From contig JBCCYT010000020.1 of NCBI GenBank assembly GCA_039188975.1, positions 1-41,392 of the forward strand: a stretch of DNA of 41,392 nt. Direction: 5' to 3'. This stretch comes from UBA11606 sp039188975 (GTDB taxonomy: Bacteria > Actinomycetota > Acidimicrobiia > Acidimicrobiales > Aldehydirespiratoraceae). The first letter of the stretch is position 1, and each line of letters begins with the position of its first letter. Below are positions 8,151 to 16,506 of this stretch, in pieces. The notes below the pieces were generated by a model. That model searched no databases, had not been told where the DNA came from, and saw only the letters and a program-made list of their open reading frames with translations. Position numbers and translations under genes: made by a program.

Positions 8151-9044
8151 TCAGGTCGTGGCTGGCCGGCGAAGGGGGCTGGAGTGGTCCCAGTCGGCGA
8201 GCAGCGACCGCAGCGCGGTGATCAAGATCAGGGGCACATCGAGCATCGGGTGATGCCCCGCGGTCGGCAACTCGATCACCGGTGCCACTCGCCCGAGCTG
8301 TTCGTACATGTAGTCGCCAATGTCGGTCGTCACGAGTCCGTGCTCGCACCGCAGCAGGGCAACCCGACACTCGATCTGTGACAACAGTTCTGCTGGTTGC
8401 GTCCGGCGCGGGATGAAGATCGTTGGATCGAATTTCCAGCCCCAGCGGCCATCGTCGAGCTGGCGCAACGAGCGACGCGCAACGTGTTCTTTCACATACG
8501 GCAGGTAGACGTCCTGCTCCGGGATGGTCCGGAATCGGGCGATCGGGACTTCGGGGTCGTCGTAGACCTTGGCCTTTTTGAATTCGTCGGTTCGACGAGC
8601 TCGCTCCACTTCCGGATCCATCGCCACGACTGGCGAGTCGATGATCACCGCGCCACCGATCCGGTCGCACTGCCATGCCGCAGTCGCGATCGTCACGAAT
8701 CCGCCCATCGAATGTCCGACGACGATCGGTGCACTGGAGAAGCCTGCGTCATCGATGACCGCCGCGACTTCTTCGGTCCAGGCGCGAAGGGTGTAGTCGG
8801 TTCGCCGGTCAGAGTCGCCGTGGCCGCTCAGATCGATCGCCACGACCCGATGATCGGGAAGGAACGACGGTGCGACATGGCTCCACCAGTGGGCATGAGC
8901 TGCGCCACCATGCACCAAGACGATCCCGGGCAATCCTCGCTCGCCCCAGGCGAGGTAGTGGATCGACGCACCGTCGACATCGAGTCGACGTGACTCGGGC
9001 TGGTGTTCGAGGGCGCTGGTGAACCACGACGGAACATCGGTCAT
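8151..9044 (-). CDS. Alpha/beta hydrolase
   Basis: A 297-residue alpha/beta-hydrolase fold enzyme. The nucleophile elbow is VVGHSMGGF, the oxyanion strand is LVHGGAAHAHWW, and the C-terminal catalytic histidine is probably in PTAGHHPML. The segment AIDLSGHGDSDRR is also typical of the family. ATG 9044 was chosen because it starts 4 nt after the ppx stop; the longer GTG reading at 9095 would overlap ppx by 47 nt. It is the last gene of a minus-strand unit with ppx, the MFS gene and gluQRS. The substrate is unknown; esterase, lactonase or epoxide hydrolase are all possible. Confidence 0.85.
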   Translation of the reverse strand: MTDVPSWFTSALEHQPESRRLDVDGASIHYLAWGERGLPGIVLVHGGAAHAHWWSHVAPSFLPDHRVVAIDLSGHGDSDRRTDYTLRAWTEEVAAVIDDAGFSSAPIVVGHSMGGFVTIATAAWQCDRIGGAVIIDSPVVAMDPEVERARRTDEFKKAKVYDDPEVPIARFRTIPEQDVYLPYVKEHVARRSLRQLDDGRWGWKFDPTIFIPRRTQPAELLSQIECRVALLRCEHGLVTTDIGDYMYEQLGRVAPVIELPTAGHHPMLDVPLILITALRSLLADWDHSSPLRRPATT

Positions 9045-9048
9045 CGGA

Positions 9049-10611
9049 TCAGCCTGCCTCGGAAACAACGAAATCGACACGGGCACCGAGCGCAAGTTCG
9101 AGAAGCCCCGCTCGTTCTCGGGCTGTGAACACCTCGAGTTCGACGTCGGTCTCAGAGGGAACCCGCAGCGAGATCAGGAGGTCGTCGTCGACGCACACCG
9201 TGACCTCGTGAACAACCCGTCGGTAGGTCCGGTCGAGACCGATCGAGATGCGCAGGATGCCGGCGAGCACCCGAACTCGTTGCCGGTCACGATCGCTGAG
9301 CGCGGCGAACTCGGGATGTTTCGGACGCGGGTTGCTCTTGCGGTGGTAGCGCGCCACCTGCGCGATCAATTCGATCTCACGTTCGTTGAATCCCGCCAGA
9401 TGCTCACTGTGGCGGATCAGGTAGTACGAGTGTTTGTGGTGCGCCGCGTGGGCGATGAATCGTCCAACGTTGTGCAACAGTCCCGCGGCCTCCAGCACGT
9501 CCCGCTCCGCCTCGCCGTAGCCGTGCCGGGGGCGAAGGGCGTCGAAGAGCTGAAGAGCAAGGTCGGTCGCATGTTCGGCATGGGTGAAGTCCTCTTCGTA
9601 GCGGCGAGCGACGGCCTCGACACTCGAGCGCCGAAGGTCGCCGAGATGATGGAGGGCATCGCCACTGCCGCCGGCTCGCCGTCGGATCTGATCGAGCACG
9701 ACCCCCTCTCGAAGCGCCGCCGGAGAGACGACCATCTCACCGATGTCGAGCACCTTGAAGATCTGCCGCAACAAGACGGCCCCGCCGACGATCACGTCGG
9801 CTCGGTGCGAATCGAGGCCCGGAGTTCGCGCTCGTCGCTCCGTGTCGTCCGCCGCAAGGAGTCGCTTGACCACCGTCCAGAGGCCGTCCCTCGTCAAGAT
9901 GAGGTTGTCGACCGTGCGCACGGCTTCACCCGCCTCGACCGCTGCCATCCGGGCCAGGTTCTCAATCGTTCCCGAGCAACCGATCGCAATCTCGAACCCG
10001 GCATCGGTGATCTCGCGTGCCGCGGGAGCGAGAAAGGCCCGCACGTAACGGCGGCACTCATCGACTGCCTTCTTCGTGATCTGACCATCGGGAAAGAAGC
10101 GTTCGGTGAGGCGAATGTGGCCGAGCTTCAGCGAGCGGGCAAGCTCTGGTGTCGTGCCATGACCGACGACGAATTCGGTTGAGCCGCCGCCGATGTCGAT
10201 GACCAGATGGCGCCGGTCAGCGGCCGGCACGGCACCGAGCGCGCCGAGATGGATCAGTCGAGCTTCCTCGACGCCCGAGATCACGTCGACGGCGACCCGA
10301 GCATCGGTCCACGCCGCATCGATGAACTGGGCCTGGTTCTCTGCCTCTCGGACGGCGCTGGTGGCGACCGCGACGATCTCGGCATCGTGGGCTTCTGCGA
10401 TCCGGCGAAACCGGCCGAGCGCATCGATGGCACGAAGCGCGGCGTCGGGATCGAGCGTCTTCATGTCCCGAGCGCCCGAGCCGAGCCGGACTGGAGCTTT
10501 CTCACGGGTGATGATCTCCGGCGTCCCGGACTCGGTCGGGCGAGCGATGACGAGGTGAACCGAGTTGGTACCGATGTCGATCGCTGCGATCGCCTGGCCG
10601 CTGGTGGTCAT
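9049..10611 (-). CDS. ppx: Exopolyphosphatase / guanosine pentaphosphatase (Ppx/GppA family)
   Basis: A 520-residue enzyme that removes terminal phosphate from polyphosphate and/or converts pppGpp to ppGpp, linking phosphate storage to the stringent response. The ASKHA-type phosphate loops are AAIDIGTNSVHLVIA at the N-terminus and LVIDIGGGSTEFVVGHG near residue 140. The C-terminal third is an HD-like helical domain with AAGLLHNVGRFIAHAAHHKHS and a downstream EIELIAQVARYHRKS. The full two-domain length argues for the long Ppx/GppA form rather than the short actinobacterial Ppx1 form. The start codon overlaps the stop of the MFS gene by 4 nt, so translation is probably coupled. Which of the two reactions dominates cannot be told from sequence. 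Confidence 0.9.
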   Translation of the reverse strand: MTTSGQAIAAIDIGTNSVHLVIARPTESGTPEIITREKAPVRLGSGARDMKTLDPDAALRAIDALGRFRRIAEAHDAEIVAVATSAVREAENQAQFIDAAWTDARVAVDVISGVEEARLIHLGALGAVPAADRRHLVIDIGGGSTEFVVGHGTTPELARSLKLGHIRLTERFFPDGQITKKAVDECRRYVRAFLAPAAREITDAGFEIAIGCSGTIENLARMAAVEAGEAVRTVDNLILTRDGLWTVVKRLLAADDTERRARTPGLDSHRADVIVGGAVLLRQIFKVLDIGEMVVSPAALREGVVLDQIRRRAGGSGDALHHLGDLRRSSVEAVARRYEEDFTHAEHATDLALQLFDALRPRHGYGEAERDVLEAAGLLHNVGRFIAHAAHHKHSYYLIRHSEHLAGFNEREIELIAQVARYHRKSNPRPKHPEFAALSDRDRQRVRVLAGILRISIGLDRTYRRVVHEVTVCVDDDLLISLRVPSETDVELEVFTARERAGLLELALGARVDFVVSEAG

Positions 10612-11807
10612 CGTCGACTGCTCCTCGGACCGATCTCTTGGACCGACGTCGCGGATGCGACATCGCCGAGGATACGGCGGCAGGTGACCAGCGCCAGGGT
10701 GGCGATCCCGGCCGACACGGCGAATGCGGTCGAACGGTCGGCGGTGTCAGAGATCACGCCGATCACCGGGCCGCCCAAGCCAAAGGCGAGATCGAAGAAC
10801 ATCGACAACGTGCTGATTGCGTGGCTGCGTTCGGCATCTGGAGCAGTATCCACCACCAGGGCGAACAGGGCGGGGAAGAGGAACGATTGTGCAACGGCGA
10901 GAATCGCCGCACCGACGTAGACGCCGACCGGCTGCTGCCACACCGCGAGGACCCCGAGTCCTATGGCACCGCATGTCAACGAGATGCGACTGGTGGTGAC
11001 CGGGCCCAGCCGATCGGGGAGTTTCGCCGCGAAGATCCGCAGGAAGATGATCACGAGCGCAAACACCGTGAAGACGGTGCCGGTGTTCGCAATGCCGACT
11101 TCTTCGGCGTGCAGCGCCGCGAACGCCAGAAAGCCGGTGTAGCCGAGCAGACCGAGAAAGAGGACCGCTCCAGGCCGCAGTGCGGCACGGTGGAAGAGAA
11201 CCCGGCGCTGTGGCACGGGTGGCGGGTCGATGGGGCGCCCGGGGGCGACGATGCCTGTGAGTGCGGCGGTGACGGCGAGGGCACCGGCGACCAACCACGC
11301 CGCATCCGTGCTCCAGGTGTCGGAGATCCACTCGCCGAGAGGCGGGCCGACGAAGAGCGAGCCATAGATCGCCAACGAGAAGTAGCTCGCCGCCTCTCCT
11401 CGTCGCTCGTCGCTGGCGAGGTCCTGCGCGGCACTCGCCGCGCCGACGAAGACGGCTGCTTCGCCGAGCCCGGCGATCGCTCGAAAGGCGATGACGGCGA
11501 GGAGCGTCGTTGCCGTCGCGGTTGCGAGGGTGGCCGTCCCGGCAACGATCGCGCCGATCACCATGAGCCGTCGCCGCCCGTGGCGATCGCCGAGCGGCCC
11601 GATGATTGGTCGGATACATGCCGCCGCGAGCCCAAATGAGCTGACGGCGATGCCGACCTGGGCATCGGTCCCGCCGAGTTCCCCTTCGACGAAGAGTGGC
11701 AGGACCGACAGGGTCATGTTCAGCCCGAGGAAGTACAGGGTGACCCCACCGCAGAGCGCAACGAATCGTTGCGTGAGGAGTGTGGGGCGGGCGGTGGGAG
11801 CGGTCAC
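10608..11807 (-). CDS. MFS transporter (putative efflux permease)
   Basis: A 399-residue, 12-helix major facilitator superfamily protein in the inner membrane. The loop between helices 2 and 3 reads GPLGDRHGRRRLMVIG, the family signature, and the second half repeats the arrangement around KLPDRLGPVTTSR. Helices are alanine- and leucine-rich as in drug or metabolite exporters of the DHA1/arabinose-efflux type. It overlaps gluQRS by 4 nt at its start and ppx by 4 nt at its end, an arrangement pointing to a single mRNA. The cargo is unknown. Confidence 0.88.
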   Translation of the reverse strand: MTAPTARPTLLTQRFVALCGGVTLYFLGLNMTLSVLPLFVEGELGGTDAQVGIAVSSFGLAAACIRPIIGPLGDRHGRRRLMVIGAIVAGTATLATATATTLLAVIAFRAIAGLGEAAVFVGAASAAQDLASDERRGEAASYFSLAIYGSLFVGPPLGEWISDTWSTDAAWLVAGALAVTAALTGIVAPGRPIDPPPVPQRRVLFHRAALRPGAVLFLGLLGYTGFLAFAALHAEEVGIANTGTVFTVFALVIIFLRIFAAKLPDRLGPVTTSRISLTCGAIGLGVLAVWQQPVGVYVGAAILAVAQSFLFPALFALVVDTAPDAERSHAISTLSMFFDLAFGLGGPVIGVISDTADRSTAFAVSAGIATLALVTCRRILGDVASATSVQEIGPRSSRR

Positions 11808-12721
11808 CAGGGTTGCTCGATCTGGTCGTGCGTGACGGTCCAGGGCTGTGCGTCGAGACTCGCAACGGCATAGGCGTCGATCAGCTCGCGTGGGGTGATC
11901 TCCGCCGCGTCGACCTCAAGTCCGAGGCTGGCGGCCAGCACGGCGACCACGCGCTCGGGCGTGTCGCCAACAGCAAGCCGATCATCGAGCGTCACCGCCC
12001 CGTCGCGCTTGGCCAAGCGGCTGCCGTCTGGGCTCAGGACGAGAGGAACATGCAGCCAGCGAGGTTCCACCAGGTCGAGCAGCTGTTGGAGGTACGCCTG
12101 GCGGGGAGTCGACGCGAGGAGATCGTCGGCGCGAACGACTTCCTCCACCCCTTGCACGCTGTCATCGATGACGACGACGAGGTTGTACGCCGGTGTTCCG
12201 TCCCCTCGCCGAAGCACGAGATCGTCGACCGTCTCGGTGTGCTCGCCGTGGAGTTGGTCGAGGATCGTCACCTCCGGATGATCGGTACGGAGCCGGAGCG
12301 CGGGCGGCTTGCCCGTCGCTTCCCGTTCCGCGATCTGACGAGCGCTGAGGTCGCGGCAGGTGCCGGGGTAGTGGCCCGGTGGCAGGTGGGGTGCACTCGG
12401 CGCCTCCCGAATCTCGCGACGCGAGCACCAGCACCGGTACGTGACACCTGCCCGCTCGAGATCGGCGAGCGTGTCCGCGTACCGGTCGAGTCGTTCCGAC
12501 TGGCGCACGGGCCCGTGGTCCCAGTCGAGTCCGAGCCGTTCGAGATCGCGTCGTTGCGCCGCCTCGTGCTCGGGTCGAGCCGTCGCCGCATCGAGATCTT
12601 CGAACCGAAGGAGGAACTCGCTGCCTGCGTGTCGCGCGGTGAGCCAGGCGGCAAGGGCGGTTCGCAGATTTCCGATGTGGAGCGTGCCTGTCGGGCTGGG
12701 TGCGAATCGGCCGCGGCTCAC
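11804..12721 (-). CDS. gluQ: Glutamyl-queuosine tRNA(Asp) synthetase (GluQRS)
   Basis: A 305-residue GluRS paralogue lacking the anticodon-binding domain. Known members attach glutamate to the queuosine base at position 34 of tRNA(Asp). The class I signature is present as HIGN (residues 15-18) in GRFAPSPTGTLHIGN, and the KMSKS-like loop is SRLAKRDGAV. The zinc site typical of GluQRS is visible as C97-x-C99, Y118 and C122 (CWC and GHYPGTC). Length is normal for GluQRS and too short for a full GluRS. The GTG start lies 6 nt after a TAGCCT -10 element with no Shine-Dalgarno, which supports a leaderless start. It heads the unit with MFS, ppx and hydrolase. Confidence 0.92.
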   Translation of the reverse strand: MSRGRFAPSPTGTLHIGNLRTALAAWLTARHAGSEFLLRFEDLDAATARPEHEAAQRRDLERLGLDWDHGPVRQSERLDRYADTLADLERAGVTYRCWCSRREIREAPSAPHLPPGHYPGTCRDLSARQIAEREATGKPPALRLRTDHPEVTILDQLHGEHTETVDDLVLRRGDGTPAYNLVVVIDDSVQGVEEVVRADDLLASTPRQAYLQQLLDLVEPRWLHVPLVLSPDGSRLAKRDGAVTLDDRLAVGDTPERVVAVLAASLGLEVDAAEITPRELIDAYAVASLDAQPWTVTHDQIEQPW

Positions 12722-12727
12722 AGAACC

Positions 12728-12733
12728 AGGCTA
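12728..12733 (-). promoter_or_regulatory. -10 element of the gluQRS unit
   Basis: TAGCCT on the minus strand ends 6 nt before the gluQRS GTG. No good -35 is visible at 16-18 nt. It is one of the group of start-proximal TAnnnT elements in this window. Confidence 0.4.
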
Positions 12734-12861
12734 TGGCGGTGGGTTGGGGGCGCGAGATCTCCAGCGTTGTTCCTCGGCTGCACCCGTCGAGAACCCGCCG
12801 CCCGGGCCGGGCGGGATCCCCTCCAGGGTGGCCCGGGCGACGAGTGATCAGGACCGCCTGC

Positions 12862-13056
12862 TCACCAGAGGGCGGCGGTCCGATCGGTCAGGTTGGCCAG
12901 CTCGCGGCGAAACGCATGCCTGCTCTGACGACGCACGATTCGGTTTGGTTCCCGCGTCACCGGATCGACATTGCCTCGAAACGACTTCGCCGACGTCGCA
13001 ATGTGGCGGAGCGAGTCGTCCCCCGTTCGCCACAGCACGGCCCGATCCGTCGCCAC
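12862..13056 (-). CDS. Possible small hypothetical protein
   Basis: A 64-residue ORF starting at GTG 13056. Its codon third positions are about three-quarters G or C, first positions are purine-rich, and the product is a soluble-looking, strongly basic peptide (many Arg, one Trp near each end) without the proline/serine/arginine runs typical of shadow frames here. It has no clear Shine-Dalgarno site and no recognised homologue. It ends about 140 nt before gluQRS on the same strand. It may be real or chance. Confidence 0.3.
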   Translation of the reverse strand: MATDRAVLWRTGDDSLRHIATSAKSFRGNVDPVTREPNRIVRRQSRHAFRRELANLTDRTAALW

Positions 13057-13070
13057 GTTCCGTGGGCGCG

Positions 13071-13099
13071 TCGACCGTTCGAGTCACATGGTCTACAGT
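13071..13099 (+). promoter_or_regulatory. Candidate promoter of the DUF1800-DUF1501 operon
   Basis: -35 TCGACC (13071-13076), 17-nt spacer, -10 TACAGT (13094-13099). The -10 context GGTCTACAGT closely matches GGTCTACTGT in front of the NfeD gene. Transcription from here would give a leader of about 126 nt that contains the palindrome at 13120. Confidence 0.4.
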
Positions 13100-13119
13100 G
13101 AGCCGTGCGTTGGGCGAGT

Positions 13120-13134
13120 CGGTCTCAGAGACCG
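13120..13134. promoter_or_regulatory. 15-bp perfect odd palindrome, possible operator
   Basis: CGGTCTC and GAGACCG flank a single A. It lies 21 nt after the candidate -10 and 98 nt before the DUF1800 start, a position where a bound repressor would block elongation or initiation. No dedicated regulator gene is adjacent. Confidence 0.35.
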
Positions 13135-13231
13135 GGTCGGAAGAACCTTCAAGCCCACCTCTCTGCAGGCCGATAGACCTATCGCGGCCTGCTCCCGGGC
13201 CGCATCGATGCGGGCGGAGAGAGGCACACAC

Positions 13232-14635
13232 ATGCCAACGAGTGATGTGGTGACAAGCGCAGATGCTGCGCACCTGCTTCGACGAGCCGGTTTCGGGGGT
13301 TCGCCCGCCGAAATCGCTGCGCTCACGGGGCAAACGAGAGCCCAGGCGGTGGCCGCCGTCATGGGTTTTTCCGCAGGACAGAATGCGCCGAACGGCCCCG
13401 ATGTCGGCCGCCCTGGATGGGTGGGCAACGATGGCCAGTGGCAGGTCCACGGCCAGGTCATCGAGTGGTGGGTCGACCGGATGGCGACCCTTCCCAACCC
13501 CGCAGCGGCACCCGGTTCGCCTCCGGCGACCGCTGCGGACCTTCCGATCTATGAGCGGCTTGCGTTCTTTTGGCATGACCACTTCGCCTGCGCCCAAGAC
13601 AAGATTTTCGACATCGTCGCCCTCTGGGACCAGGTCGGGATCTTCCGTCGTATGGCGATGAGTAACTTCGCCGATCTGACCCGGGCGGTGTCCATCTCGC
13701 CTGCGATGCTGATGGCGCTGGACAATCAAGAAAACACCGTGTGGGCACCGCAGGAGAACTTCGGCCGAGAGCTGATGGAGCTCTACACCTGCGGTGTCGG
13801 TCATTTCACCGAGGCTGACGTGGTGGCGATGACGGCAGCGTGGACAGGCCACAACACCGTTGGTTGGAATCAAGCCGAGGAGTTCTGGGACGGGACCTAC
13901 GTCTACAACTCAGAAGCCCACGACCACGGCCAAAAGACGCTGTTTGGCATCACCGCCAATTGGAACGGGGTCGCACAGCACGGTGGCGAGCGCGACACCA
14001 TCGACGAACTGGTCTACGGGGTGCGACAACAAGCCACCGCCCAGCGAATGGCCCGACTGATGTTTGTGTACTTCGCGAACCTGCAGCCGTCGGACGCAAC
14101 GATCAACTCCATCGCGGCCGACTTTGTCGCGTCGGGAATGGAAGTCGCTTCCCTGGTTCGTGCCGTGCTGGAACACGACGACTTCTGGGACGAGTCCTCG
14201 CATTGGGCGCAGGTGAAGAACCCGATGGACTGGATCGTGTCGGTCGTACAACAGACCGGCATCTCTGCGTCGAACTTCGGGTTGCGCTGGCGCATGGAGA
14301 ACATGGGCATGGTGCCACTCGACCCGCCGAGCGTGGCCGGCTGGGGCAAAGGCATGGCCTGGCTCAACACGGCATCGGCCTGGGCCCGCGGCGGGTTCGC
14401 GGAAGGCCTGCGCTGGAACCAGCACATGGACGGCGTCTTCGTGAACCTCGAGAACCTCGGTCGTGAAGCTGCGGTCGACGAGATCTTTGCGTACTACGGC
14501 GTCGAGGACCCGTCGACCGCCACTCGCAATCGACTCATGCAGTGGTACGACGACGCGCATGCCGGCCATCGTTGGTCGATTGCCAACCAAGCCCGGATGC
14601 TCGGCGCCCTCGTGCCCGAGTTCCAGGTCTACTGA
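13232..14635 (+). CDS. DUF1800 family protein
   Basis: A 467-residue member of DUF1800, a family of unknown biochemical role almost always encoded next to a DUF1501 protein. Recognisable features are the N-terminal SADAAHLLRRAGFGGSPAEI, the central ERLAFFWHDHFAC, NFGRELMELYTCGVGHFTE with the following VVAMTAAWTGH, and KNPMDWIVSVVQQTG with PPSVAGWGKGMAW near the C-terminus. I chose ATG 13232 because a GAGAGAGG ribosome site precedes it at good spacing and the DUF1800 domain begins at once. Upstream in-frame starts (13208 and earlier) would only add low-complexity sequence. No signal peptide is obvious, although the partner carries a Tat-type leader. It is 26 nt upstream of the DUF1501 gene. 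Confidence 0.88.
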   Translation: MPTSDVVTSADAAHLLRRAGFGGSPAEIAALTGQTRAQAVAAVMGFSAGQNAPNGPDVGRPGWVGNDGQWQVHGQVIEWWVDRMATLPNPAAAPGSPPATAADLPIYERLAFFWHDHFACAQDKIFDIVALWDQVGIFRRMAMSNFADLTRAVSISPAMLMALDNQENTVWAPQENFGRELMELYTCGVGHFTEADVVAMTAAWTGHNTVGWNQAEEFWDGTYVYNSEAHDHGQKTLFGITANWNGVAQHGGERDTIDELVYGVRQQATAQRMARLMFVYFANLQPSDATINSIAADFVASGMEVASLVRAVLEHDDFWDESSHWAQVKNPMDWIVSVVQQTGISASNFGLRWRMENMGMVPLDPPSVAGWGKGMAWLNTASAWARGGFAEGLRWNQHMDGVFVNLENLGREAAVDEIFAYYGVEDPSTATRNRLMQWYDDAHAGHRWSIANQARMLGALVPEFQVY

Positions 14636-14661
14636 GCGCGGCGAAGAGAGAAGGAGACATC

Positions 14662-16482
14662 ATGAAGAAGCTCACCCCCTTCCGCCGCCCGACCGACGCC
14701 CAGATTGCGATGGCGCAACTGTCGCGGCACGACACCACCGATGGCGGGTTTGCTCGTCGCCGGTTCCTGCAGGGCGCGCTCGCAGCCGGTGGCGCAACCA
14801 GCCTGACCCTGACCCATGGTGCGTTCGACGCCTTGGCCGCCGCCGCAACGCCGCTTGCTCCGACCGATCGGATCATCGTCAATGTGTTCCTCAACGGCGG
14901 CAACGACCATCTCAACACCCTCATCCCATTCGACGACGGCGCCTACCACGACGCCCGCGGGTCGCTCGCAACCAACGTGGGTGCCGCCCAGTCGGTCGGC
15001 GAAGGCCTGTACCTGCATCCCAATCTCCCCCGGCTGAAGGATCGATACGACGCCGGGCAAGTCGCCTTCATTCGCGGAGTTGGCGAGGAAAGCGATGACC
15101 ACAGCCATTTCACGTCGATGGCGACCTGGATGAGCGGCATCCAAGGCGGGGTGCAGCCGACCGGATGGCTCGGCCGCTACGGCGATGGCCAGGCCCTCGG
15201 GTCGCTCGGCTCGGTTGCCGTTGGCTGGGACGGCGTGCCCCTCACCCTCCGAGGGCCTGCGACGTCTGCCGTTGCGCTCCCACCCGGCGGTGGACTGTTC
15301 GGAGCCGACCGTTCCGACGCCTGGCAGCGTGATGCGTTCGATGTCTTCTCCGATCTCGGCGGGCAGGCCGCCGGCAAGGGGATCTTCGGACCATTCGTGG
15401 CCAACGCCTTCGCGAACGCCGTCGACACTGCGGTCGAGATCGCGCCCGCGTTCAACGACAACCTGCCCGAGGAAGGCCTTGCCCGGGAATTGGCGGTCGC
15501 AGCTGAGGTCATCAACCTCAACCTCGGTACCCAGCTCCTGAACATCAACCAGGGCGGCTACGACACCCACGAAGGGCAGCGGCCCGATCACGACGATCTG
15601 ATGGCCGAACTCGACGCGGGCATCGACGCCTTCTTCTCGACCCTCTCCCCGGCGTTCGCCGCCCGCACTGCCGTGCTCGTGGTGTCTGAGTTCGGACGGC
15701 GGGTCGAACAGAACACGTCGGGTACCGACCACGGAACCGCGGGTCTGATGATGCTCATCGGTCCCAACGTCAGGGGCGGGATGCACGGCACCCAGCCGTC
15801 GCTCACGAACCTCGACAACCGCGGCGACATGCATCATCACCTGGATTTCCGAAGCGTGTACGGCACGGTGCTCGACACCTGGCTCAATGCCGACAGCGTC
15901 GAGATCTTGGGCCGGAGCTACGAGAGCCTCAACCTGTTCGACTTCGACGGGGGGAGCGTGTTCCTCGACGTGCAGTCCGGCAGCTACTACGCCCCGGCGG
16001 TCACCTGGCTGGCATCCACCGGCATCACGACCGGCACGTCGCCGACCAGCTTCTCGCCGAACGACCCGGTGACCCGAGGGCAAATGGCGGCCTTCCTGCA
16101 TCGCTACAACGGCAGCCCGTCGGGTGCACCGATCTCCAACTTTGTCGACGTTCCGCGCGGCCGATTCGATGCGTTGGCGATCGATTGGCTCGCCCAGCAG
16201 GGGATCACCACCGGTACGTCACCCGGGCGCTTCTCACCGGACGATGTTGTCACCCGAGGCCAGATGGCGACGTTCTTGTGGCGCATGGAGGGCGAGCAAG
16301 ACGCACCGCAATCCAGCTTCAGTGACGTCAAGCGAGGCCAGTTCTTCGCCGACGCGGTCGACTGGCTCGTCCAACGAGAAATCACGTCCGGCACGACCGC
16401 GACGACCTTCTCGCCGAACGACCCCGTCACCCGGGCGCAGATGGCGACGTTCTTGTGGCGCCTCGCCGGCAGTCCAGCCTGA
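14662..16482 (+). CDS. DUF1501 family secreted protein with C-terminal SLH repeats
   Basis: A 606-residue protein of two parts. Residues about 30-60 form a twin-arginine leader (ARRRFLQGALAAGGATSL), so export of a folded protein by Tat is likely. Residues about 70-435 are the DUF1501 domain, part of the alkaline-phosphatase/sulfatase-like fold, with VNVFLNGGNDHLNTLIP, GVGEESDDHSHFTSMATWM, GYDTHEGQRPDHDDL, VVSEFGRRVEQN and GTDHGTAGLMMLIG. Residues about 434-606 are three S-layer-homology-like repeats, which usually bind cell-wall polymers. An AAGGAG ribosome site precedes ATG 14662; longer in-frame starts overlap the DUF1800 gene. The architecture implies a wall-anchored, Tat-exported protein working with DUF1800. 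The catalytic activity is unknown. Confidence 0.9.
   Translation: MKKLTPFRRPTDAQIAMAQLSRHDTTDGGFARRRFLQGALAAGGATSLTLTHGAFDALAAAATPLAPTDRIIVNVFLNGGNDHLNTLIPFDDGAYHDARGSLATNVGAAQSVGEGLYLHPNLPRLKDRYDAGQVAFIRGVGEESDDHSHFTSMATWMSGIQGGVQPTGWLGRYGDGQALGSLGSVAVGWDGVPLTLRGPATSAVALPPGGGLFGADRSDAWQRDAFDVFSDLGGQAAGKGIFGPFVANAFANAVDTAVEIAPAFNDNLPEEGLARELAVAAEVINLNLGTQLLNINQGGYDTHEGQRPDHDDLMAELDAGIDAFFSTLSPAFAARTAVLVVSEFGRRVEQNTSGTDHGTAGLMMLIGPNVRGGMHGTQPSLTNLDNRGDMHHHLDFRSVYGTVLDTWLNADSVEILGRSYESLNLFDFDGGSVFLDVQSGSYYAPAVTWLASTGITTGTSPTSFSPNDPVTRGQMAAFLHRYNGSPSGAPISNFVDVPRGRFDALAIDWLAQQGITTGTSPGRFSPDDVVTRGQMATFLWRMEGEQDAPQSSFSDVKRGQFFADAVDWLVQREITSGTTATTFSPNDPVTRAQMATFLWRLAGSPA
15961..16479 (+). repeat. 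Three tandem SLH-domain repeats of about 59-60 codons
   Basis: Units begin at about 15961, 16141 and 16318, each opening with F-x-DV, followed by AVxWL, then GIT-x-G, FSP(N/D)D and VTR(G/A)QMA(T/A)FL. The units are also alike in DNA (for example CAGATGGCGACGTTCTTGTG in units two and three), which suggests fairly recent duplication or homogenisation. They form the C-terminal anchor of the DUF1501 protein. Confidence 0.88.
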
Positions 16483-16506
16483 CGACGCCACCAAACCAGC
16501 CAAACG

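Larger units (their letters stand above)
12722..13231. other. 510-nt intergenic stretch between gluQRS and the DUF1800 gene
   Basis: This is the only long stretch without a confident gene. It holds the gluQRS -10 element, one possible small minus-strand ORF (12862-13056), a candidate plus-strand promoter (13071-13099) and a perfect odd palindrome (13120-13134). I saw no tRNA cloverleaf, rRNA segment, terminator with a T run or transposon end. The approximately 130-nt 5' leader implied by the promoter could hold RNA structure. Confidence 0.5.

Noticed and set aside
12848..13873. 341-codon minus-strand reading frame overlapping the DUF1800 gene
   Set aside because: Its product is rich in Arg, His and Val with no domain, and it is antisense to a clear DUF1800 gene; a shadow of GC-rich codon bias.
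14629..16101. 490-codon minus-strand frame opposite the DUF1501 gene
   Set aside because: Shadow frame of the DUF1501-SLH gene; no motif and low-complexity composition.
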